DNA of 64,000 nt from Cohnella rhizosphaerae. Its GTDB lineage: Bacteria > Bacillota > Bacilli > Paenibacillales > Paenibacillaceae. Made by a program: the position numbers and the translations under genes. The stretch covers positions 310,001 through 374,000 of the forward strand of contig NZ_JAPDIA010000007.1 of NCBI RefSeq assembly GCF_029525575.1, given 5' to 3'. Of this stretch, positions 1 through 8,282 are shown one piece after another (position 1 is the stretch's first letter; every line of letters starts with the position of its first letter). The notes beneath the pieces are model-generated. The model was not told the DNA's origin and did not search any database. It saw nothing but the letters and a program-made list of their open reading frames with translations.

Positions 1-299
1 TGGAGAACGCCATCGAGCACGGCATCGACCAGAAGCGCGAGGGAAGAGGCATGCTGCGAATCTGCGGACGCATCGAGGAAGACGAAGAGACGCTCGTATT
101 CACGGTGGAGGACAACGGGCCGGGCATGCCCGCCGGCGTCGCGGAGGAGGTGCTCGTCAAGCAGTCCCGCGGCTACGGGCTTCGCAACGTTCACCAGCGG
201 ATTCAGGTGCAGTACGGCAGCCGGTACGGAGTCGAAGTCGCGAGCGAGCCTGGCCGGTGGACGCGGGTGAGCGTGACGATCCCGGTCTCCGATGTTTGA
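1..299 (+). CDS. Sensor histidine kinase, C-terminal end (partial, YesM/LytS type)
   Basis: The gene enters from the left edge; the reading frame starts at base 3. What remains is the ATP-binding (HATPase_c) domain. The N box (ENAIEHG), G1 box (DNGPGMP) and G2 box (GYGLRNVHQR) are all present, followed by the usual C-terminal SEPG...V.IPV strand. Spacing and wording match the YesM/LytS family of membrane sensor kinases, which usually pair with an AraC-type response regulator. That partner must lie outside the window, because nothing regulatory follows before the transposase remnant. The substrate cannot be inferred. Confidence 0.85.
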   Translation, partial: ENAIEHGIDQKREGRGMLRICGRIEEDEETLVFTVEDNGPGMPAGVAEEVLVKQSRGYGLRNVHQRIQVQYGSRYGVEVASEPGRWTRVSVTIPVSDV

Positions 300-492
300 G
301 GAACGATACGCTGATGGAGGAACAATGTAAAGCGTAAGAGCCTCCCGCGCCTTCGCTTGAGCTGTGCTCCCCAGTTTCACGACAACCGTATGCGCACAAT
401 GAGAGATACCTTACTTACACTAACTTCTTGACGCTACCTGACGCTACCGTCGCAGAGACGGCGATCGTGCCCATTGGCGCTTTATCGGGCAT

Positions 493-583
493 GGAGTTGC
501 ACGGTTTTTCCGCGTTACTCCGCTCTCAGGTGTCGTGTACTGCGGAGTTGCACGGTTTTTCCGTGTTACTCCGCTCACAGGTG
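493..583 (+). repeat. Two tandem copies of a 51-bp unit within the transposase remnant
   Basis: The unit beginning GGAGTTGCACGGTTTTTCCG starts at 493 and again at 544, an offset of exactly 51 bp. The second copy is recognisable over about 40 bp with a few substitutions. On the minus strand each copy encodes the transposase VTRxK motif followed by NRATP, so the duplication arose inside the coding sequence and kept the frame. Confidence 0.85.
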
Positions 584-992
584 GCGGTTTCGTCCAATCT
601 GCATAGCGTCCGAAAGAATCGTATCCGTGTTCGAAAATGTACGTATACGCCGACGGAACCGCCAGCTCGTCCAAGACTCCGAAACGACGCCTGTAGAAAG
701 CGCGATATGCTGCGGATGAACGGATTGCGTGTTCGCCAAACCGAAGCTCAAATGCAGTAACCGCATGTTGCCCCCGCTGGACGTACGCCCATTTGACGCG
801 TTGGGCATCGATGGAAGTCGTGGTTGCATCCACTATAGTCAGCGTACCGATTTTGGCGAGGCTTGGTCCGGATAGTCTTCGCCAAGCGCTGTCATGACTT
901 GCTTATCCAGCGCTTTAAGCGCATTCGCGGGCAGCGACTGCGGCTTACGATGCAGGCTCGAAGCATGGATGGAAGGTAACTGTGTAGATAGC

Positions 993-1025
993 ATTAGGGC
1001 GCCCTTTAGGGTCGCCCTAATTTTT
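993..1025 (+). terminator. Hairpin followed by a T run
   Basis: ATTAGGGCG (993-1001) pairs with CGCCCTAAT (1013-1021). An inner CCC/GGG stem sits in the loop, and T's follow on the plus strand. The shape is that of an intrinsic terminator, but it overlaps the decayed transposase and no plus-strand gene ends nearby, so function is uncertain. Confidence 0.35.
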
Positions 1026-1110
1026 CGCTTTTGCAGCTGGTGCAGCACGGCGTAAATCATCAATCGATTAAAAGTACAGGATTTTTTCCTCAAACATGCT
1101 CATCAGCGTC

Positions 1111-1985
1111 GCGAACCGGTCCAACAGTTGCTGTAAGGGCAAAAAGTTACTTTACAGCTTCGCGAACCGGTCCAAATGGTGATGTAAGGGCAAAAAGTTA
1201 CTCTACAGCTTCGCGAACCGGTCCAAATGGTACTGTAAGCGCAAAAAGTTACTCTACAGGCTCGCGAACCGGTCCAAATGGTACGGTAAGGGCAAAAAGT
1301 TACTCTACAGCGTCGCGAACCGGTCCAAATGGTACGGTAAGGGCAAAAAGTTACTCTACAGCGTCGCGAACCGGTCCAAATGGTACGGTAAGGGCAAAAA
1401 GTTACTCTACAGCGTCGCGAACCGGTCCAAATGGTACTGTAAGGGCAAAAAGTTACTCTACAGCGTCGCGAACCGGTCCAACAGTTGCTGTAAGGGCAAA
1501 AAGTTACTCTACAGGCTCGCGAACCGGTCCAAGTGGTACTGTAAGGGCAAAAAGTTACTTTACAGCTTCGCGAACCGGTCCAAATGGTGCTGTAAGGGCA
1601 AAAAGTTACTCTACAGCTTCGCGAACCGGTCCAAATGGTACTGTAAGGGCAAAAAAGTTACTCTACAGCGTCGCGAACTGGTCCAAATGGTACTGTAAGG
1701 GCAAAAAGTTACTCTACAGGCTCGCGAACCGGTCCAAGTGGTACTGTAAGGGCAAAAGTTACTCTACAGGCTCGCGAACCGGTCCAAATGGTACGGTAAG
1801 GGCAAAAAGTTACTCTACAGGCTCGCGAACCGGTCCAAATGGTACGGTAAGGGCAAAAAGTTACTCTACAGCTTCGCGAACTGGTCCAAATGGTACTGTA
1901 AGGGCAAAAAGTTACTTTACAGCGTCGCGAACCGGTCCACATGGTACTGTAAGGGCAAAAAGTTACTCTACAGCTTCGCGATCGC
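1111..1985 (+). repeat. Tandem array of 51-bp units, 17 full copies plus a partial one
   Basis: Units start with GCGAACCGGTCC at 1111, 1162, 1213, 1264, 1315, 1366, 1417, 1468, 1519, 1570, 1621, 1673, 1724, 1774, 1825, 1876 and 1927, with a truncated copy at 1978. The period is 51 bp except for one 52-bp and one 50-bp unit, caused by single A changes in the A5 run. Each unit contains CTGTA...TACAG arms around GGGCAAAAAGTTACTC. Copies differ at a few fixed positions (TACTG/TACGG/TGCTG; GCTT/GCGT/GGCT). No spacers separate copies, so this is not CRISPR. The array ends directly against the promoter of the DeoR-type gene. Because 51 is a multiple of three it stays open in frame (17-residue periodicity), but it has no convincing start signal. 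Confidence 0.95.
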
Positions 1986-1986
1986 G

Positions 1987-2010
1987 ATGTTCATTTATGA
2001 TAGAATGAGA
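1987..2010 (+). promoter_or_regulatory. Promoter/operator motif upstream of the DeoR gene
   Basis: The 24-bp segment starting ATGTTCATTTATGATAGAAT matches 20 of 24 positions in a segment upstream of the phosphomannose isomerase gene. It contains TATGAT and TAGAAT, either of which could be a -10 element, and lies about 20 bp before the DeoR start. A shared site at the regulator and its operon suggests DeoR autoregulation. Confidence 0.5.
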
Positions 2011-2031
2011 AAAAAACGACGAGGTGCGGCG

Positions 2032-2845
2032 ATGCTGCCATTGCAGAGGAAGCAACTGTTGATCGATTACCTGGCGGAAAAAGGCGTGGCCACCATGCGG
2101 GAGCTGAGCGAACGCTTCGGCGTGTCCGAGATGACCGTCCGCCGGGATCTGAACGCGCTGGAGCAGGAGAACGTGATCCGCCGCTCCCACGGCGGCGCCG
2201 TCTACCTGGGGACGAGGGCGGGGCCGGGACAGGACGCGCAGGGACAGGATTCGCAGGGACAGGACGAGCCGGCGCTCACGGACAAGCAGGCCCACAATCG
2301 GGACGTCAAGGAAAGCTTGGCGGCTTATGCCGCGCAAAGGTTCGTGACCGACGGCGATATCGTGGCGATGGAGAACGGCACGACGGTGTCCTATATGGTC
2401 GACCGCCTCGGGCAACTGAACGAGCTCACCCTGCTCACCAACGGCCTGGACACGCTGAACCGGTTCCGGCCGTACGCCGGCGACCGGCGGAGCGCCATCG
2501 CTTGCGGGGGGCATTCTCCGGGAAAAGTCGGGCACGTTCGTCGGTCCCCTGGCCGAAGAGTTTTTCTCGCGGTATCAAGCCGATACGCTGTTCCTGTCCG
2601 CGCTCGGCTATACGCCGGAGATCGGCTTCACCGATCCGAACCTGATGGACACGCAGGTCAAGATCGCGATGATCCGCGCGGCGCGCCGCGTGGTCGTGCT
2701 GCTCGATTCCTCCAAGATCGGCAAGCGTTTTTTCGCCCCGGTCGCGGCCTTGAAGGATATCGACGTCTTCGTGACCGACGCGGGCATCTCCCGGGAGGAC
2801 CGCGAGCTCATCGAGAGCAGCGGCGTGGAGCTCCATATCGTGTAG
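2032..2845 (+). CDS. DeoR-family transcriptional regulator of the mannoside operon (one frameshift)
   Basis: DeoR/GlpR regulators bind DNA through an N-terminal helix-turn-helix and sense a sugar phosphate with a C-terminal DeoRC domain. The helix-turn-helix is at residues 20-45 (GVSEMTVRRDLN), with the conserved SHGGAV at 52-57. Residues about 66-80 are a low-complexity GQD-rich insert not usual in the family. The C-terminal half contains the expected AEEFFSRYQADTLFLSALG and VVLLDSSKIGK segments. The frame breaks in a G6 run at 2506-2511; removing one G gives 270 residues, close to the normal 250-260. The ATG at 2032 follows GAGGTG; an upstream in-frame ATG (1987) lies within the promoter motif. 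It heads the phosphomannose isomerase/ROK/mannosidase genes and probably represses them. Confidence 0.85.
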
Positions 2846-2896
2846 CGTGTTATAGCGGAGATCTAACGATTTCGAACAAATTATCACACGCAGAAT

Positions 2897-2920
2897 ATGT
2901 TCATTTGTGATTGAATATGA
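2897..2920 (+). promoter_or_regulatory. Second copy of the DeoR-associated motif, upstream of phosphomannose isomerase
   Basis: The segment beginning ATGTTCATTTGTGATTGAAT repeats the motif at 1987-2010 (20 of 24 identical). A TATGATAATATATGAT stretch that could hold the -10 follows. Its position between the regulator and the first catabolic gene fits an operator. Confidence 0.5.
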
Positions 2921-2958
2921 TAATATATGATCAGATCACGCAAAAGGAGCTGTACGAC

Positions 2959-4711
2959 ATGCCACCACGCTACGACAAAGAGCCCTTCATCGCGATCAAG
3001 GGACGGGATGACGAGGTATGGGCAGGCTACGAAGCGATCGCGGCCGAGCTCCGCTCCGCCATCGATCGCCTGGGCCAAGGCAAAGCCGTCGTCGTCCTGG
3101 AATGCTACCCCGGCGTCCGGCAGGAGGAGATCGTCGCGGGCTGCGAGCGGGCGCTCGGCGCCTTGACGGTCGTCCGCGCCGAAGAAGCTGCGCTGCCTCC
3201 CGCGGAGGTAGACCGCATCGTCGGACGCTACATGACGGATGATCGGGTATTCGGCTACATGGCCCCCTTTCAAGTAGAAGAGTTCTATGACCAGGCGCGG
3301 ATCGACGCCCTGCGCGAGCGGATCGACGCGGTCCGCGAAGGCGTCGTCCTGATCGTCGGCTTCGGCGCGTCGCTTATCGCGGACGGAGACCTGCGCGTCT
3401 ATGCCGATCTGGCGCGTTGGGAGATCCAGCAGCGCTACCGTTCCGGCGAGCTGGGCAACTGGCGGACGGAAAGTCGCGAACGCGACATCCTGCGCCTGTA
3501 CAAGCGGGGCTTTTTCTTCGAATGGCGCATGGCAGATCGGCTGAAGAAGCGGCTGCTCGGCTCGATCGACTATTACCTGGATACGAACGTCAAGGCTTCG
3601 CCCGTCATGGCGACCCGCGAAGCGCTGTTCGACGGCCTGGCTCAGGCGGCGGCGCGGCCGTTCCGGCTGGTGCCCTACTTCGATCCCGGCGTATGGGGGG
3701 GCGAATGGCTGGAAGCGCATATCGACCTGCCCAAGCGGGAGCATCCGTATGCCTGGGGCTTCGACGGCGTCCCGGAGGAAAACAGCCTGTACCTCCGCTA
3801 CGGCTCGCACCGGCTAGAGACGCCGGCGATCAACCTGGTATTTTTCCGCTCGATCGAGCTGCTTGGCGAGAAGGTGTACGCGCGATTCGGCGCCGAGTTC
3901 CCGATTCGCTTCGACTTCCTGGACACGATCGGCGGCCAGAATCTGAGCCTGCAGGTGCACCCGACCGCGGAATACATCCGCGAGCAGTTCGGCATGGCCT
4001 ATACGCAGGACGAGAGCTACTACATTCTGGACGCCGCGCCCGGTGCCGAGGTGTATCTGGGGCTGCGCGACGGTATCGAGCCGGCCGCGATGATGTCCGA
4101 GCTGCGGCGGGCGCAGGCGGGCGGATATTCCTTCCCGGCGGAGGAGTATACGAATACGTTCCCGGCGAAAAAGCACGACCATTTTCTCATTCCGGCCGGC
4201 ACCGTGCATTGCTCGGCCGCAGGCTGCATGGTGCTGGAGATCAGCGCGACGCCTTACATTTTCACGTTTAAGCTGTGGGACTGGGATCGGCTGGGCCTGG
4301 ACGGCAGGCCGCGCCCGGTGCATATCGATCATGGCGAGCGGGTCATTCGCTGGGACCGGACGACGAAGTGGACGGAGACGCAGTGCGTCAACGTCGTCGA
4401 GCCGCTCGCGGAGGGGGGAAGGCTGGCGAGAGGAGCGCACGGGGCTGCACGAGCTCGAGTTCATCGAGACGCGTCGTCACTGGTTCTCGGAGCCGGTCCT
4501 GCACGAGAGCAACGGCAGCGTGCATATGCTCAACCTGATCGAAGGGGAGGAAGCGACCGTCGAGAGTCCGGACGGCGTATTCGAGCCGTTCGTCGTGCGG
4601 TACGCCGAGACGTTTATCGTCCCGGCATCGGTCTCCGCGTATACCATTCGGCCGAGCGGCGCCAGCGAAGGCAAGACGGTGGGCACGATCAAGGCTTACG
4701 TCCGGGCATAG
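2959..4711 (+). CDS. Class I mannose-6-phosphate isomerase with long N-terminal extension (one frameshift)
   Basis: Interconverts mannose-6-phosphate and fructose-6-phosphate using a zinc ion in a cupin fold. The cupin part starts near residue 230. It has DTIGGQNLSLQVHP (Gln and His ligands, about 325-335), an FPAKKHDHFLIPAGTVHC segment (second His, about 415) and a Trp-rich KLWDWDRLG segment. The first 220 residues form a separate, unrecognised domain preceding the isomerase. A G6 run at 4413-4418 shifts the frame; with one G removed the product is 583 residues and ends in a second jelly-roll strand set. The ATG at 2959 has AAAGGAG 10 bases upstream. It lies directly before the ROK kinase and mannosidase, so it probably feeds phosphorylated mannose into glycolysis. 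Confidence 0.85.
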
Positions 4712-4723
4712 GGGGAACAGGGC

Positions 4724-5678
4724 ATGACATCGTCCATGGTGATCGCGCTGGATGTCGGCGGCACGCAGATTAAGGCGGGGGCCGTCGTGGACGGGAAAAT
4801 CATCGAAGCGAGCGTCGGACATTACGAATCCGGCGCCGGCCTGGCGGCGGGGGGATACGATCGAACATTTCGCGGCAGTCGTCGCGGACGTCCTCCGCAA
4901 GTCGGGGACGGATGCCCGCGTGGACGGGCTCGGCCTCGCTTTTCCCGGACCGTTCGATTACGAGGCGGGCGTCAGCCGCATCCGGGGGCTGGGCAAGTTC
5001 GAAGCCTTGTACGGCCTGCCGGTTGGCAGCCTGCTGGAAGAAGCGCTGCGGGTAGACGAGCGGACGGGCAGCCGGCTGGCGCCGCATTTTCGCCTCGCGT
5101 TCGAGAACGACGCCGCGCTCTTCGGTCTCGGCGAGACGGGTCCCGGCGGGGCCGCGGAAGGGGCGGGCCGCGTCGTCTGCCTGACGATCGGCACGGGTCT
5201 CGGCTCGTGCTTCCTGGAGGCGGGGCGCCTGGTGAAGACGCGCGCGGACGTGCCGGGCGACGGCTGGCTGTACGCCACGCCGTACAAGAACAGGATGGCC
5301 GACGACTATATCTCGCGAAGAGGCGTCCTGCAGCTCGCTCCGCGGTTCGGCTTCGCCGATGCCGGCCTGGACGTCAAGGATCTGGCGCTGCTGGCGGACG
5401 GCGGAGACGCCGCCGCGCTGCGACTCTTCCAACGCTTCGGCGAGCGGATGGCGGAGATTCTGGCGCCGCCGCTCCTCCGGTTCCGGCCGGAATCGATCGT
5501 GCTCGGCGGACAGATCTCCAAGAGCGCGCATCTGTTCGCGCCTTACTTCCGGCAGGCGCTCGCGGCGTCCGGCTTGCAAGCGGAAGTCCGGGTCGGCCGC
5601 GATACGCTGACCGGCACGCTGCTGGGCATATACAGGTTTATGACGGGGACGACTTTCTTGACGGGAGGAGAACGTTAA
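4724..5678 (+). CDS. ROK-family sugar kinase (one frameshift)
   Basis: ROK proteins are cytoplasmic sugar kinases or sugar-responsive repressors. This one lacks an N-terminal helix-turn-helix and begins at once with the phosphate-binding DVGGTQIKAG, so a kinase is expected. It has GLGLAFPGPFDYEAG, FENDAALFGLGE (catalytic Asp) and LTIGTGLGSCF (sugar/ATP-binding glycines). The ROK zinc-binding CxCGxxGC motif is not seen. A G6 run at 4849-4854 shifts the frame; correcting it gives 317 residues, a normal ROK length. The ATG at 4724 lies 12 bp after the isomerase stop, and the stop overlaps the mannosidase start (TAATG), indicating translational coupling. By context the substrate is probably mannose or a mannoside. 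Confidence 0.85.
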
Positions 5679-8122
5679 TGCCGAGCTTGAATAAAAAGTG
5701 GAAGTTATACGTGATCCACCATTCGCACACGGACATCGGCTACACGGAGAGACAGGAAAAGATCGAACAATACCAGGTCGACTTTATCCGGCAGGCGCTG
5801 GAGATCAGCGAAGCCTCTCATACGGCCGAGCATCCCGAGTGGAAGGGCTTCAAGTGGACCTGCGAGGCGTACTGGGCCGTCGAGCGGTTCCTCGAAGAAG
5901 CGACGGACGAGGAAAAGGACCGCTTCGTGCAGGCGCTCCGCAGGGGCGATATCGAGCTGTCCGGCACGTACTTGAATATGACGGAGCTGGCAGGCTACGA
6001 GCTCCTTGCCGACATGGCCGGACGGGCCGGCAAGTTCGCGGCGTCGCACGGCCTGCGCGTCCGCTCGGCGATGACGGCGGACATTAACGGCTACAGCTGG
6101 GGCTATTCGCAAGCGATGGCGGACGCCGGCATCGAACATCTGCTGAGCTGCATCCATACGCATCACGGCATGTTCGCGATCGGGCGCAAGCAGTTCCCTT
6201 TCTATTGGGAGACGCCCAAGGGCGACCGCCTGCTTGTCTGGAACGGCGAGCACTACATGATCGGCAACGATCTCGGCCTCAATCCGGACGGCACGTTCTC
6301 TTACTCCATCCAGGACGAGACGCCGATCCGCGGGATCGCCGAGGATCACTGGCAGATCGCGGAGACGAGGATCGGCCGGTATCTGGCCCAATTGGAGAAG
6401 GAGAACTACCCGTACGACTTCACGGTCGTGAACGTCTCAGGCCAGCTGCGCGACAACGCCGCGCCGAACGGCCGCATCGTGAGCTTCATTCAGGCGTGGA
6501 ACGCGAAGCACGGCGACCGGATCGAGATCGAGATGACGACGCCGGACCGCTATTTCGACCTGGTGAAAAAGCAGGACGTGCCAATCCCCGTCTACAGAGG
6601 CGATTGGCCGGATTGGTGGTCCGACGGCGTCGCCTCCACCGCCATGCACACCCAGATCTTCAGAGGCGCCCAGCGCGCGCTGTCCGTCGTCGGGCGGCTC
6701 GACCCGGACGGCCGAAGCGTCAAGCCGGCCGATATCGAGGAAGCGAAGCTGCAACTGGCGATGTACGCCGAGCATACGTGGGGCTACCACTCCTCGATCT
6801 CCGAGCCTTGGCATCCGATGGTGCAAGAGCTCGGCGTTCGCAAAGAGGCGTACGCCGCCCATGCGAGCCGCCTCGTCCAGCGTTCGCTCGACCGCGTGCT
6901 GCGGGCCCGCGGAGACGTGCTGCTTCGAGCGAGCCGCGCGTTCACGTTTACGGTCGTCAATTCGTTCGATTATCCGGTCACGGATGCGGCCTATTTTTAC
7001 CTGGAGGAGAACTGGGAGGCCGACTACTTCAGACAAGGTCTGGAAGTGGCGGACGAGCGGACGGGCGAGGTCGTGCCGCATCAGCAGGAGACGGTGAGCC
7101 GGGGCTACCAGATCGCGATCATGGCCAAGCTCGGCGCGCGGGAAGAGAAGCGCTACGTCATTCGCGAGGCTACGGCGAAGCCCGCAGGGCGCACGACGAG
7201 CAGCACGCGTCTAATCGGCGCGGACCGGATCCACGATATCCGGGACCTGGTGCCGCTGGCCGGCGCCGCCGATCAAGCGGCCGTGACCGAGAACGGCATC
7301 GAGACGCCGCATATGCGGATCGCGTGGCGGAGCGGAGCGGGCATCGTCTCCTGGGTCGACAAGGGAACGGGCAAGGAGCTTATCGATCCGAACCAGGCGC
7401 ACGCCGCTTTTACCCCCGTATACGAAGTGACGGCAGGCGAGCACGGCGACCAGATGACGGTCCGCCGGATCATGGGCCGCAACCGCAAGGGCATGAACGC
7501 GAAGCGCTCCGCGGGTACGCTGACCGGCGTCAGAGCGATAACGGACGGCCCGCTGTACGCGGTCGTGGAGCTGCGCTACGAGGTCGAAGGGATGAGCCAC
7601 TACTCGCTGTTCCTGAAGGTGTACAAGGACCAGGCGCGAGCGGACGTCTCCGTGCGCATGCACAAGACGAGCGTGTGGGAGCCGGAAAACGTGTACGTGT
7701 CCCTGCCGTTCCTGCGGACGGACGGCGGCGAGCTGTGGTTCGACAAGGCGGGGGCGGCCGTCCGGCCGGGCATCGACCAGATTCCGGGCACGCTGACCGA
7801 CTTCTACTGCATCCAGGACGGACTGGCGCTCGTGTCGCCGTCGGGAGGCCTGGCGATCGCGACGCCGGATACGCCGCTGATGCAGACCGGACCGCTCGCG
7901 TTCGGCGAGCGCAAGGTGCAGGGCCAGGCGCGGGACGAGGCGCCGACCTTGTACGCGTGGGTGCTGACGAATTACTGGGAGACCAACTTCAAGGCGACGC
8001 TGGGCGGCTTTTACGAATTCCGCTATACGCTGCAGTGGGGCGGGGCGCTGAATACGGCAGAGAATGCCCTGGGCGTCAACCGCAGCGTAAACGCGGGTAC
8101 CGTGGCGTTTAGAAGCGTATAA
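5678..8122 (+). CDS. Glycoside hydrolase family 38-like alpha-mannosidase
   Basis: An intact 814-residue protein without a signal peptide, so intracellular. The N-terminal catalytic domain begins with VIHHSHTDIGYT (residues 13-23), the family zinc-binding His-x-Asp motif. TADINGYSWG near residue 135 carries the probable nucleophile Asp. ETPKGDRLLVWNGEHY and GDWPDWWSDGVAS follow, and the C-terminal 400 residues are beta-rich, as in GH38 enzymes. The ATG overlaps the ROK stop by one base, and GGGAGGAG precedes it. With the isomerase and kinase it forms a pathway: import of mannosides, hydrolysis, phosphorylation, isomerisation. No dedicated transporter is present in this operon. A divergent member of the DUF5054-type branch is possible. 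Confidence 0.82.
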   Translation: MPSLNKKWKLYVIHHSHTDIGYTERQEKIEQYQVDFIRQALEISEASHTAEHPEWKGFKWTCEAYWAVERFLEEATDEEKDRFVQALRRGDIELSGTYLNMTELAGYELLADMAGRAGKFAASHGLRVRSAMTADINGYSWGYSQAMADAGIEHLLSCIHTHHGMFAIGRKQFPFYWETPKGDRLLVWNGEHYMIGNDLGLNPDGTFSYSIQDETPIRGIAEDHWQIAETRIGRYLAQLEKENYPYDFTVVNVSGQLRDNAAPNGRIVSFIQAWNAKHGDRIEIEMTTPDRYFDLVKKQDVPIPVYRGDWPDWWSDGVASTAMHTQIFRGAQRALSVVGRLDPDGRSVKPADIEEAKLQLAMYAEHTWGYHSSISEPWHPMVQELGVRKEAYAAHASRLVQRSLDRVLRARGDVLLRASRAFTFTVVNSFDYPVTDAAYFYLEENWEADYFRQGLEVADERTGEVVPHQQETVSRGYQIAIMAKLGAREEKRYVIREATAKPAGRTTSSTRLIGADRIHDIRDLVPLAGAADQAAVTENGIETPHMRIAWRSGAGIVSWVDKGTGKELIDPNQAHAAFTPVYEVTAGEHGDQMTVRRIMGRNRKGMNAKRSAGTLTGVRAITDGPLYAVVELRYEVEGMSHYSLFLKVYKDQARADVSVRMHKTSVWEPENVYVSLPFLRTDGGELWFDKAGAAVRPGIDQIPGTLTDFYCIQDGLALVSPSGGLAIATPDTPLMQTGPLAFGERKVQGQARDEAPTLYAWVLTNYWETNFKATLGGFYEFRYTLQWGGALNTAENALGVNRSVNAGTVAFRSV

Positions 8123-8210
8123 AAAGGATTGTTCTGTTTCCTCCAAAAGGTTGTCTTCATGGCCTCCCGGCCTTGAGGACGGCCTTTTAAGCGTGTCCTT
8201 TCCCTTTCAT

Positions 8211-8250
8211 TTAAGGTCCGTTAAAGGTTCGGCGTCTAATTTAAGGTCAA
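8211..8250 (+). promoter_or_regulatory. Phased direct repeats TTAAGGTC upstream of the CotH gene
   Basis: TTAAGGTC occurs at 8211 and 8241, with a related TTAAAGGTTC at 8221, giving offsets of 10 and 20 bp. Direct repeats at multiples of about 10 bp are typical of sites for OmpR-type response regulators. They lie 30-70 bp before the start codon. The cognate regulator is not evident here. Confidence 0.4.
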
Positions 8251-8282
8251 GAAGACACGAATCGAGAAGGGGATGTGCGATT

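Larger units (their letters stand above)
444..1093 (-). pseudogene. Degenerate IS4-family transposase remnant
   Basis: Read on the minus strand, two frames join near 833-845 into a recognisable IS4-type DDE transposase. The N-terminal part has the S-x-S-x-L-x-R helix (SIHASSLHRK) and a LPANALKAL segment. Then come the first catalytic Asp motif (LTIVDATTTSI), a KWAYVQRG segment like the family WAeFRktK, and a late FEHGYDSFGRYADW segment corresponding to the second-Asp motif vFDRgYvdY. There the catalytic Asp reads Glu. The VTRxK motif (GVTRKN) follows and has been tandemly duplicated. The C-terminal third with the catalytic Glu is absent, and the frame is broken. This is a dead insertion sequence; no terminal inverted repeats were found. 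Confidence 0.65.

Noticed and set aside
1111..1985. CRISPR array
   Set aside because: Units are contiguous with no unique spacers, and no cas genes occur anywhere in the window.
1031..2008. A 325-residue plus-strand reading through the 51-bp array with 17-residue repeats
   Set aside because: It stays open only because 51 is divisible by three and the unit lacks stops. It has no ribosome site, indels shift the frame within the array, and the frame runs on into the deoR promoter.
8151..8282. Upstream extension of the CotH reading frame
   Set aside because: It would place 44 residues before the lipoprotein signal peptide; the ATG at 8283 has a ribosome site and begins the signal directly.
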